NCBI RefSeq assembly: GCF_018130245.1
Contig: NZ_JAFCKP010000001.1
Span: 1 to 64,000, forward strand
Direction: 5' to 3'
DNA from: Bradyrhizobium sp. SZCCT0231
GTDB taxonomy: Bacteria; Pseudomonadota; Alphaproteobacteria; Rhizobiales; Xanthobacteraceae
Length of the DNA: 64,000 bases
Of this stretch, positions 31,004 to 37,458 are shown piece by piece; the first letter of the stretch is position 1; every line of letters begins with the position of its first letter. Both the position numbers and the translations under genes were made by a program. The notes below the pieces were generated by a model. It was not told the DNA's origin. It did not search any database and was given only the letters and a program-made list of their open reading frames with translations.

Positions 31004-31017
31004 GGCGATCACGCAGA

Positions 31018-31044
31018 TTGAGTAGGTTGAGTAGTTTACTCAAC
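31018..31044. promoter_or_regulatory. operator: three TTGAGTA half-sites, including a perfect dyad
   Basis: GTTGAGTA (31026-31033), spacer GTT, TACTCAAC (31037-31044): exact 8-bp inverted arms. Another TTGAGTA at 31018-31024 is a direct repeat 9 bp away. RHH proteins bind arrays of short half-sites like this. The dyad covers the -10 of the EcfG-like promoter. A lone TGAGTA recurs at 31091. Confidence 0.65.
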
Positions 31045-31066
31045 GAACCAACTTGGCGGGAGTTCC
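31042..31066 (-). promoter_or_regulatory. EcfG-type promoter of the RHH gene
   Basis: On the reverse strand: GGAAC (31066-31062), 17-bp spacer ending in C, GTT (31044-31042). The -10 lies 39 bp upstream of the RHH start and inside the TTGAGTA dyad, a natural arrangement for repression. Confidence 0.68.
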
Positions 31067-31174
31067 GCCAGAGTCGGCAAAGTCTCCAAATGAGTAAAAA
31101 TATCCAGCGTAGTCAATGAGTTAGATTGAAGCGTATCCTGCCATGGTGCATTCTTCCCGAAAGGGAGAGAGGCC

Positions 31175-31342
31175 ATGACGGACGAAGTCAGGTTACCTCG
31201 CAAGCTTTCGGAAGAGCCTGAAGCGCCCGAGCCGGTGCGGCCAAGCCATCAGAAGGTCATCGATGAAGTCGAGCGCTGGGCGAACAGTCCCGGCCTCCAG
31301 CCGCCGCAATCGCGGACTTCGACGGGGGCGAAAGCGAGCTAA
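31175..31342 (+). CDS. 55-residue hydrophilic protein
   Basis: MTDEVRLPRKLSEEPEAPEP, then a helix-like HQKVIDEVERWANSPGL and a polar tail to a TAA at 31340-31342. A good ribosome site (AAGGGAGAGAGG) precedes the ATG. It overlaps the stop of the convergent membrane protein gene by a few bases. Divergent from the RHH gene, so it may share that control region. No family recognised. Confidence 0.6.
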   Translation: MTDEVRLPRKLSEEPEAPEPVRPSHQKVIDEVERWANSPGLQPPQSRTSTGAKAS

Positions 31343-31827
31343 GGCTTCACGAAGCGAGAGCCCGTTGCCGATGGCGAACGGGCTGATCGGCGCGATTTGT
31401 GTGTGACAATGCGAAGCTTGCGCCTGAGCCACCAGGCCGACACGGAAACGATCGCCCAGACAGTCAACGCGGCGATGAAAGCGAATGCGACGCTTGCCCC
31501 GACGGTGGCATGGAAGACGGCGGCGAACGCCGCGAGGCCGATGCTGCCGAGTGCCGCGCCTGCGGCATCGAGCGCCGCGGCCTTCTGTCCGCGACGTCGC
31601 CCGCTCAGGCCGGCCTTCTCCTTGGCGTGCCGCTCGTGGCTTTCGATCAACGTCGCGCTGGCGCAGAAGATGGCTGGAAGTGCAAGGAAGAGCCCGCCGA
31701 CAGAAACGCCGAATTGCGAGCCAATGACTCCGGCGAGCACCGTCGCGAAGCCGCCGAGCACGAAGCGAATGGCGTATTCGTACCAACGCGTCTCTTTCAG
31801 CGCCGATGACGATAGCTTGACCGGCAT
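31339..31827 (-). CDS. DUF3147-like membrane protein, second of a pair
   Basis: A 162-residue protein with four hydrophobic segments. The first half, YEYAIRFVLGGFATVLAGVIGSQFGVSVGGLFLALPAIFCASATLIESHERHAKE, has the DUF3147 look (two helices around a short G-rich loop, then ALPA). Two more helices follow. GGGAGGTG precedes the start. The start codon shares one base with the stop of the upstream gene (TGATG), implying translational coupling. Function unknown. Confidence 0.72.
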   Translation of the reverse strand: MPVKLSSSALKETRWYEYAIRFVLGGFATVLAGVIGSQFGVSVGGLFLALPAIFCASATLIESHERHAKEKAGLSGRRRGQKAAALDAAGAALGSIGLAAFAAVFHATVGASVAFAFIAALTVWAIVSVSAWWLRRKLRIVTHKSRRSARSPSATGSRFVKP

Positions 31828-32174
31828 CAGGCGGCACCTCCCAAACCGGCGAGCAGACCGAAGGCGACCACGAGCCATACGGCAAAGGCCAGGATCGTGG
31901 CGGGGAGCGCGCCGAGACGGAATCTCATCAGGAGGTGGCAGACGACGAGGCTGTAGCAGGCGAGCGCGATGGCGCCATAGATCATCGTCCAGCTGTCGGC
32001 CGCAGCATATTGCGGGCCGTGCTGGACCACGGCGATGCCAAGGGTGACCAGCGCGACCGACGGCGCCGCGCCGAGCAGCCCGGCAAAGCTTTTTGGCCGC
32101 AGCATGTCACCGAAGATTGCGAAGACGGATACGATCAGACCGCCGGCGACGAAGCGCACGAGATATTCCGTCAT
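31827..32174 (-). CDS. DUF3147-like membrane protein, first of a pair
   Basis: A 115-residue membrane protein with four short hydrophobic segments. MTEYLVRFVAGGLIVSVFAIFGDMLRPKSFAGLLGAAPSVALVTLG parallels the beginning of the next gene's product (YAIRFVLGGFATVLAGVIG...GLFLALPAIF), so the two are homologous halves, probably a hetero-oligomer. Its ATG overlaps the stop of the phosphatase gene (ATGA), and its stop overlaps the next start (TGATG). The three genes are clearly one operon. Confidence 0.75.
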   Translation of the reverse strand: MTEYLVRFVAGGLIVSVFAIFGDMLRPKSFAGLLGAAPSVALVTLGIAVVQHGPQYAAADSWTMIYGAIALACYSLVVCHLLMRFRLGALPATILAFAVWLVVAFGLLAGLGGAA

Positions 32175-32755
32175 GGCCGTACCCGCGAAGCTTCGAGCCG
32201 CCGCTGCGACTTCGCCAGCGTGAACGGCCTGAACAGTCGCTCGACGACGATGCCGAGTGTGAAGCCTGCCACCACGTCGCTGGTCCAGTGCGCGAGCAGC
32301 GCCACGCGCGTCAGCGACAGAGCTACGGCCAGCGAGCGAGCCCAGCGGCGCGAGGCTGGCGGCAACAGGTCGGCGGCCGAAGCAAGCGCGCCCATATGCA
32401 CAGCGTGACCTGAGGGAAACGCGTCGCGGGGGCGCCCCGAATAAGGAACACCGCGCCAATGGCCGCTAACCGTCAGCCGGTCGGGCCTCGTCTGATCGAA
32501 GAGGGATTTCAACACATGCGGCAATACGGCCGTCACCAGCGAGACCACCAGGACATGATCGGCAACGGGACGCTGCTGCGGATGCCGGAGCCGGGTGCAA
32601 AGCCATCCCGCCGCAGCGAGTGCGACCATCACATGCTCGTCGGCGACCCAGGTCATTGCTTGGGCGGCGTGCTCGAGACTTGAGTTGGTGTTCTGTGCGA
32701 TCTCGTTCGCGATCGCCGTATCGATCCGGGTGGGTTTGATTGTTACGGGTGCCAT
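32171..32755 (-). CDS. PAP2-family membrane phosphatase
   Basis: A 194-residue type 2 phosphatidic acid phosphatase-like protein. The three catalytic motifs are visible: KSLFDQTRP (KX6RP), PSGHAVHMG (PSGH) and TRVALLAHWTSDV (the SRX5HX3D motif with Thr in place of Ser). Several membrane helices. It probably dephosphorylates a lipid phosphate or undecaprenyl diphosphate at the periplasmic face. An upstream ATG at 32887 would add 44 residues that look less coding-like; the choice is uncertain. First gene of the operon with the two DUF3147-like proteins. Confidence 0.8.
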   Translation of the reverse strand: MAPVTIKPTRIDTAIANEIAQNTNSSLEHAAQAMTWVADEHVMVALAAAGWLCTRLRHPQQRPVADHVLVVSLVTAVLPHVLKSLFDQTRPDRLTVSGHWRGVPYSGRPRDAFPSGHAVHMGALASAADLLPPASRRWARSLAVALSLTRVALLAHWTSDVVAGFTLGIVVERLFRPFTLAKSQRRLEASRVRP

Positions 32756-32959
32756 CGGTCCGCCGGCGAGATCTCCTCCGCGACGGTTTTGTAAAGCCCG
32801 GAGACAAGGAAGGTTCCTGAGTGAATCGGTGGAGGCGAGATGCTTGGCCAGCGACTCAGCGAGCTTGCTCAATTCAATTTCGAACATGTCGCTGATGGCG
32901 ACCTGCTTGACGAAGTCGGCCGTGGTCGGCGCGACGCCGAGTGCCGAGGTTCCTAACGG

Positions 32960-33187
32960 TCAATCCGCGGGATTCCGACCGGTCCGCGGATTGAGGGGAT
33001 CAGTCGGCTTGCGTCGAAGCCGCTCGGGCAGAAACGGCTCGGCCGGCGTGGCGGTTGCGTCGGCCCGTACGTCCGCATGACGCTGCGCCCGCTCATGCGG
33101 CGTCCGGTTGTCGTTGAAATGCCACTTCACGTCGACGCCGTCGACCGGGTCGTTGACGCCGTGCTGGATATCGCGGAAGTCACTCAT
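32960..33187 (-). CDS. small hydrophilic stress-type protein
   Basis: A 75-residue polar protein (MSDFRDIQHGVNDPVDGVDVKWHFNDNRTPHERAQRHADVRA, then a Pro/Arg-rich tail). ATG 33187 has GAGG upstream and is preferred to GTG or ATG codons further out. An EcfG-like promoter lies 94 bp upstream, back to back with the one for the PRC-barrel gene. No family recognised. Confidence 0.62.
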   Translation of the reverse strand: MSDFRDIQHGVNDPVDGVDVKWHFNDNRTPHERAQRHADVRADATATPAEPFLPERLRRKPTDPLNPRTGRNPAD

Positions 33188-33280
33188 GGTTCGCCTCATG
33201 CAGATGCTGGGCGATGAAGTCGGAGACGCTCTGGGACATTGCGCGTGGTCCTTGGCTTGGCAGGTGTATGAAACTCAGAG

Positions 33281-33305
33281 AACCACCCGTTTCGTGCGAT
33301 GTTCC
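33281..33305 (-). promoter_or_regulatory. EcfG-type promoter, leftward of a divergent pair
   Basis: On the reverse strand: GGAAC (33305-33301), 17-bp spacer, GTT (33283-33281). It drives toward the hydrophilic protein gene starting at 33187. Its partner at 33330-33354 points the other way. Confidence 0.68.
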
Positions 33306-33329
33306 TGACCCGCTCAGGGAACATGCACC

Positions 33330-33354
33330 GGAACGATCGCGTGCCTGTCCGGTT
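33330..33354 (+). promoter_or_regulatory. EcfG-type promoter of the PRC-barrel gene
   Basis: GGAAC (33330-33334), 17-bp spacer, GTT (33352-33354), 32 bp upstream of the ATG at 33387. With 33281-33305 it forms a back-to-back pair separated by 24 bp. Confidence 0.72.
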
Positions 33355-33386
33355 GGTTTTGCACGTGGCTGAGTGGAGAATTTTCG

Positions 33387-33761
33387 ATGTTGAACCGAGA
33401 CGAACTGGATCGCAGTGAGACGGGCCGTTTGATCGGCAGCGACAAGGTCGAGGGAACATCGGTCTATGGCGCCGATCGCAACCGGATCGGTTCGATCGAG
33501 CGCGTGATGATCGACAAGATCAGTGGTCAGGTGTCATACGCCGTGCTCGGCTTCGGTGGATTCCTGGGACTCGGCAACGACCACTACCCGTTGCCCTGGC
33601 AGTCGCTGAAATACGACACCGAGCTCGGCGGTTATGTCACCGGCATCACCACCAAGGAGCTGGAGGGCGCGCCGAAATACGCCGCACGAAGCGATTGGAA
33701 CTGGAGTGACGACGCCGCGGTGCGCGGCATCAACTCCTATTACGGTGTTCCCTTCGCTTGA
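33387..33761 (+). CDS. PRC-barrel domain protein
   Basis: A 124-residue soluble protein. The PRC-barrel domain spans about residues 14-92: LIGSDKVEGTSVYGADRNRIGSIERVMIDKISGQVSYAVLGFGGFLGLGNDHYPLPWQSLKYD, all typical. In rhizobia many such short PRC-barrel proteins are general-stress genes; their molecular role is unknown. An EcfG-like promoter lies just upstream. The next gene follows after 22 bp and is probably co-transcribed. Confidence 0.86.
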   Translation: MLNRDELDRSETGRLIGSDKVEGTSVYGADRNRIGSIERVMIDKISGQVSYAVLGFGGFLGLGNDHYPLPWQSLKYDTELGGYVTGITTKELEGAPKYAARSDWNWSDDAAVRGINSYYGVPFA

Positions 33762-33783
33762 GATTTCAGGGAAAGGGAGATCG

Positions 33784-33942
33784 ATGAGCAAGGAACGGCC
33801 CAATGACGATCCCCGGCAGCAGAACGACTGGGGTTCGCACCGACAGACGGACAAGCCCTGGAAGGGCAATCCCGAGAAGGAGCAGCGTTCGGACGAGGTG
33901 AAGCCCGATCTCGAGAAGTGGCACGAGACGAAGACGCACTGA
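33784..33942 (+). CDS. 52-residue disordered hydrophilic protein
   Basis: MSKERPNDDPRQQNDWGSHRQ, then KPWKGNPEKEQRSDEVKPDLEKW: a strongly charged, Gly/Pro/Asn-rich peptide with no hydrophobic core, like hydrophilins of the stress response. Ribosome site AGGGAAAGGGAG precedes the start. It lies 22 bp after the PRC-barrel gene, so it probably shares the EcfG-like promoter. Confidence 0.65.
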   Translation: MSKERPNDDPRQQNDWGSHRQTDKPWKGNPEKEQRSDEVKPDLEKWHETKTH

Positions 33943-34098
33943 AGCTGCGCCCCATTGGACGGGACCGAAGCGACGCGAGGTCGCCTGACACCTCAAAACT
34001 TCTTAACCACGGCCGCATTTGGCCGCTGGAATTGCGCGCGACGCCTCCTAAATAGGGGTAAATTACCCCCTTTCATAAATCGATTTCAGGAGGCGTCC

Positions 34099-34518
34099 GT
34101 GGTCCTGAAAAGCGTTCCCTTCGCAATTGCTTTTGCCCTCGCGATCGCAGGGGGAGGCATTGCGCGCGCTGACGACTACAAGCCCGACGAATATCTCGGC
34201 CTCGATCTGTCCAAGGCCGTGCTGTCGCCGAAGCGTCTCGGGCCGGAGACGCACTTCGCACCGGTCGCACTCGAAGCGCGCGGTGGCAACGAGGCGCAGG
34301 CGCGCGCTGAGCCCGTCGACGTGCCGAAGAAGGTTGCCGCCGAACGCGTCCGTGTGGCCGAGCCGAAGGTCGCGCATACGAAGGGCACCCAGCCGCGTGG
34401 CGCAGCACGCACCAGGCTGTCACATCGCCATGGCAATCCGCTCGATGCACAGGCGATGGACACGCGCATCCAGACCTGGCCCTGCCGCTCCGGCGGCATT
34501 TGCAACTGGAAGCGCTAG
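34099..34518 (+). CDS. secreted protein of unknown function
   Basis: A 139-residue protein with a signal peptide (VLKSVPFAIAFALAIAGGGIARA). The mature part is basic and Pro/Ala-rich, with two Cys near the end (TWPCRSGGICNWKR) that may form a disulfide. The start is GTG 34099, fixed by AGGAGG at 34088-34093. The longer ATG frame from 33955 lacks a ribosome site. No family recognised, although this type of protein is common in Bradyrhizobium. Confidence 0.7.
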   Translation: MVLKSVPFAIAFALAIAGGGIARADDYKPDEYLGLDLSKAVLSPKRLGPETHFAPVALEARGGNEAQARAEPVDVPKKVAAERVRVAEPKVAHTKGTQPRGAARTRLSHRHGNPLDAQAMDTRIQTWPCRSGGICNWKR

Positions 34519-34540
34519 CCGCGACGTTGCGGCCGCTTCA

Positions 34541-34675
34541 CCTCTCCCCGCTTGCGGGGAGAGGTCGGATTGCATCGAAGATGCAATCCGGGTGAGGGGG
34601 AGCCTCCGCGAGTCCAACTGTCACCGCCCCCGTCGAGACTCCCCCTCTCCCCGCAAGCGGGGCGAGGGAGCGCAC
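34541..34675. repeat. compound palindromic repeat element
   Basis: Three hairpins in a row: CCTCTCCCCGC/GCGGGGAGAGG (34541-34564), GGATTGCATC/GATGCAATCC (34567-34589) and a third near 34640-34675 with CTCCCCGCAAGCGGGG. The outer ends (CCTCTCCCCGC... and ...ACTCCCCCTCTCCCCGC) are also inverted copies of each other. This is a typical Bradyrhizobium intergenic repeat. The rest of the 281-bp gap shows nothing else. Confidence 0.75.
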
Positions 34676-34799
34676 CCCCGGGCTGTATCTCGCCCGTCAT
34701 CCCCGCGTCGTAAAACCGTAGGCCCCGAGTCAAGAAACCGTAAGCCGGGAGTCAAGGAGCGCAGGCACCTTTCGTCGCGATTCGACGAAGGTCTCCTGA

Positions 34800-36365
34800 A
34801 TGGCAACGCCCCGCGCTTCGCGCGCATGGACCCGGCGGCAGTTCCTGGTCCGCTCCGCCTCCAGCCTCACCATTGCCTCGCTTGCGAAGCCTCACCTCAG
34901 CCGCGCCGCCGACCGCGCGCAGATCGCAGGCGGCATCCAGTCCGGCGATGTCTCCGGCGGCTCCGCCGTGATCTGGGCGCGCGCCGACCGGCCCGCGCGG
35001 ATGCAGGTGGAATGTTCGACCGTCGAGAGCTTCAAGACCATCATCGCGTCGGCCTCCGGCGATGCGCGGCCTGACGCCGATCTCACCTCAAAACTGCTGC
35101 TGAACGATCTGCCTCCCGGGCAGGACATCTTCTACCGTGTCCGCTTCGACGACATTGCCACCGGTCTTGCCGGCGAAACCCGCATCGGCCATTTCCGTAC
35201 CGCGCCGGCAGCTGGCCAGTCGATCTCGTTCCTGTGGTCCGGCGACACCGCGGGGCAGGGCTGGGGCATCGACGTCTCCCGCGGCGGCTACCGCAGCTAT
35301 CGGACCATGCTCGACAACCGTCCGGATTTCTTCATCCACTCCGGCGATCACATCTACGCAGACTGCACGATTCCCGCCGAACAAAAGCTGCCGAATGGCG
35401 AGACATGGCGCAACATCGTCACCGAGGAGAAATCCGAGGTCGCGCACACCCTGGCGCAGTTCCGCGGCAATTACAGATACAACCACCTCGACGAGCACTT
35501 CCGCGCCTTCCACGCGGAGGTGCCGATGTTCGCGCAATGGGACGATCACGAGGTGACCAACGACTGGTCGCCGATCGGCAGTTATGACGAGGCCGGCTGT
35601 GAGGACGACGGCACGCCGCGCCTGGTCGCGCGCGCCCGCCGCGCCTTCTTCGAATTCATGCCGATCCGCGACATCGGTGCGCGAAAAGGACGCGTCTATC
35701 GCAAGATCGCCTACGGCCCGCTGCTGGACGTCTTCATGATCGACATGCGCAGCTACCGCGACGACAGCTGGAACAAAGGCGATGATCGCCGCGGCTGGAT
35801 CCTGGGCGCCGAGCAGCTCGCCTGGCTGAAGCGCGAGCTCGCCGCCTCGCGCGCGACCTGGAAAGTGATCGCGGCCGATTTGCCGATCGGCCTGATCAGC
35901 CTGGATGCCGTCGCGCTTGGCGATGGGCCGCCCGACCGGCGCGAGCACGAGATCGCCGATCTGCTTTCCGCCATCAAGCGCGCCGGCATCCGCAACATCG
36001 TCTGGCTCACTGCCGACATGCACTACACCGCCGCGCACTACTACGATCCGAACAAGGCGCAATTTCAGGATTTTGACCCGTTCTGGGAGTTCGTCTCCGG
36101 CCCGCTGCATGCCGGCACCTGGGGGCCTGGCGAGCTCGACGACACCTTTGGCCCGGTCGCGATGTACCAGCATGGCTGTAGCGCAGCGCAGGGCGAGAAT
36201 CTGGCGCCGTGCTTCGGCTTGCAGTTCTTCGGCAGGGTCGACATCGATGGTGCAACCGGCGTGATGAGGGTAACGCTGAAAGATGTCGACAACCGCGACC
36301 TCTGGTCGGTCGATATCGTGCCGCAGCCGCAGGTGCGTCCGGCCGTGGTGGCGCAGCATTCGTGA
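34800..36365 (+). CDS. phoD: PhoD-like alkaline phosphatase/phosphodiesterase, Tat-exported
   Basis: A 521-residue metallophosphatase. The N-terminus has a Tat signal, RAWTRRQFLVRSASSLTIASL, and a cleavage region near SRAADRAQ. A fibronectin-like PhoD N-terminal domain follows (about 45-135), then the catalytic domain with WSGDTAGQ, HSGDHIYAD, WDDHEVTNDW and WLTADMHYTAAHYY, all metal-ligand segments of the PhoD family. It should release phosphate from organic phosphoesters in the periplasm. No Pho box was identified. A palindromic repeat cluster follows the gene. Confidence 0.9.
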   Translation: MATPRASRAWTRRQFLVRSASSLTIASLAKPHLSRAADRAQIAGGIQSGDVSGGSAVIWARADRPARMQVECSTVESFKTIIASASGDARPDADLTSKLLLNDLPPGQDIFYRVRFDDIATGLAGETRIGHFRTAPAAGQSISFLWSGDTAGQGWGIDVSRGGYRSYRTMLDNRPDFFIHSGDHIYADCTIPAEQKLPNGETWRNIVTEEKSEVAHTLAQFRGNYRYNHLDEHFRAFHAEVPMFAQWDDHEVTNDWSPIGSYDEAGCEDDGTPRLVARARRAFFEFMPIRDIGARKGRVYRKIAYGPLLDVFMIDMRSYRDDSWNKGDDRRGWILGAEQLAWLKRELAASRATWKVIAADLPIGLISLDAVALGDGPPDRREHEIADLLSAIKRAGIRNIVWLTADMHYTAAHYYDPNKAQFQDFDPFWEFVSGPLHAGTWGPGELDDTFGPVAMYQHGCSAAQGENLAPCFGLQFFGRVDIDGATGVMRVTLKDVDNRDLWSVDIVPQPQVRPAVVAQHS

Positions 36366-36453
36366 GGAACGGATCGCGTCCGAGCCCCTCCAATCGAACG
36401 CACATCTGAACAGTGCGTTCACGCGAACGTTCCGGAGGAACGGGGAAAGAATT

Positions 36454-36541
36454 CTGAACGGATGTTCAGGTGAGCATGATCCGGACCCAAAGGGCCACGT
36501 CAGCGCAACGTGTGCAGCAGTGTTCCGATTCGATCATGCTT
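36454..36541. repeat. stacked palindromes, GAGCATGATC-type element
   Basis: GAGCATGATC (36472-36481) is mirrored by GATCATGCTT (36532-36541), a rhizobial repeat whose ends read GAGCATGATC. Just before it CTGAAC-GGAT-GTTCAG (36454-36469) forms a small hairpin. A degenerate relative of the main element occurs at about 55209-55316. Confidence 0.6.
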
Positions 36542-36552
36542 AGGAATGACGG

Positions 36553-37005
36553 CTAATCGCAGCGCTGCTGCGCGGGCGTTGGTGCGCCGGTGGCGACGTA
36601 TTTGCCATCCCTGATCGTGTACTCGCCGCGCTCGCTGCGATTGTAAATCGCGCGCAGGCTGCCGTCCTTCTGCAACAGGAGGCCAAATTCGCGCGCCTGG
36701 TGCAGCGAGGGGAAGTAAACCATCACATTGAGCAGGCCCTCGGCGTTGACCGCGGCGGACACCACTTCGTTCTCGTCCCCGGCCTCGCCGAAATTGCGGC
36801 GGTACATCACCCGGCTGTCCTTCCGGATTTCGTAAGTCAAGAGTGCCCCCTTGTCGCGGTCCGGCCGGGCCGAGCAATCGACCGCCCACGAGCCGAGCAG
36901 GCCCCATTGCTCCACGGTCACGGCCAGCGTCTCGGCGCCGGCCATGGAGGTGAACGCGACCCACAGCACCGCAGCCGCGATCCCGCGGCTAAGACAACGC
37001 ATCAT
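36553..37005 (-). CDS. secreted protein of unknown function
   Basis: A 150-residue protein with a signal peptide (MMRCLSRGIAAAVLWVAFTSMAGA). The mature part has one Cys near each end (WAVDCSARPDRD and QQRCD) and a beta-rich pattern. No domain recognised. The ATG at 37005 is preferred over the upstream in-frame 37047 because the signal sequence begins there. It is divergent from the XRE gene, with a FixK2-like box in the shared 159-bp gap. Confidence 0.7.
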   Translation of the reverse strand: MMRCLSRGIAAAVLWVAFTSMAGAETLAVTVEQWGLLGSWAVDCSARPDRDKGALLTYEIRKDSRVMYRRNFGEAGDENEVVSAAVNAEGLLNVMVYFPSLHQAREFGLLLQKDGSLRAIYNRSERGEYTIRDGKYVATGAPTPAQQRCD

Positions 37006-37091
37006 GTCCTGAGAAACCCCGCCTCGAAGAATTCCAAAGTGTAGCATCGCGCTCGCGGCCGTTCCACGGCAGCCGCCGATCGCTCGCGAAT

Positions 37092-37105
37092 TTGATCCGC
37101 GTCAA
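37092..37105. promoter_or_regulatory. FixK2/FNR-type box upstream of the XRE regulator
   Basis: TTGA-TCCGCG-TCAA fits the FixK2 consensus exactly. It lies 59 bp before the XRE start at 37165 and 86 bp before the divergent gene start at 37005. Spacing favours the XRE gene as target. Confidence 0.65.
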
Positions 37106-37164
37106 TGAGGCAGGGCGTTTCGAAGGTAAGATGGCATTTTCCGAAGGCGAACGTGGATAGACCA

Positions 37165-37437
37165 ATGCTGAATCAAGTCATGGATTTTGCGGGTGAAGTG
37201 CTGCCGGGGAGCTGTGCCGTACCGCCTTATTCCGAGGCCGCGTTTCTGACCGAGCTGGGCGATCGCTTGCGGTCCTCGCGCATGCGCTGCGACCTGTCCC
37301 GCCGGGAGCTCGCCCGCCGCTCCGGGATCTCCGAGCGCTACATCGCCCAGATCGAGGCCGGCAAGGGCAACGTCTCGATCGTCCTGTTGCTGCGGCTCGC
37401 CTCCGCGATCCACGGTAGCCAGCCACAGGTGGCCTGA
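37165..37437 (+). CDS. short XRE-type helix-turn-helix regulator
   Basis: A 90-residue protein, with the HTH_3 domain at about residues 28-85 (LTELGDRLRSSRMRCDLSRRELARRSGISERYIAQIEAGKGNVSIVLLLRLASAI). The segment ERYIAQIEAGKGN resembles the N-terminal HTH of BoxR-type regulators, in which a shikimate-kinase-like domain follows; here the protein stops right after the HTH. It could be a compact stand-alone regulator or the remnant of a longer one. ATG 37165 is one of three possible starts. A FixK2-like box upstream suggests low-oxygen control. Confidence 0.78.
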   Translation: MLNQVMDFAGEVLPGSCAVPPYSEAAFLTELGDRLRSSRMRCDLSRRELARRSGISERYIAQIEAGKGNVSIVLLLRLASAIHGSQPQVA

Positions 37438-37458
37438 GGAGACGGTCTCGGCCGGGCC

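Noticed and set aside
33108-33459. Short forward and reverse frames (66 and 87 codons) between the hydrophilic and PRC-barrel genes
   Set aside because: They overlap the two back-to-back promoters and have neither ribosome sites nor coding-like composition.
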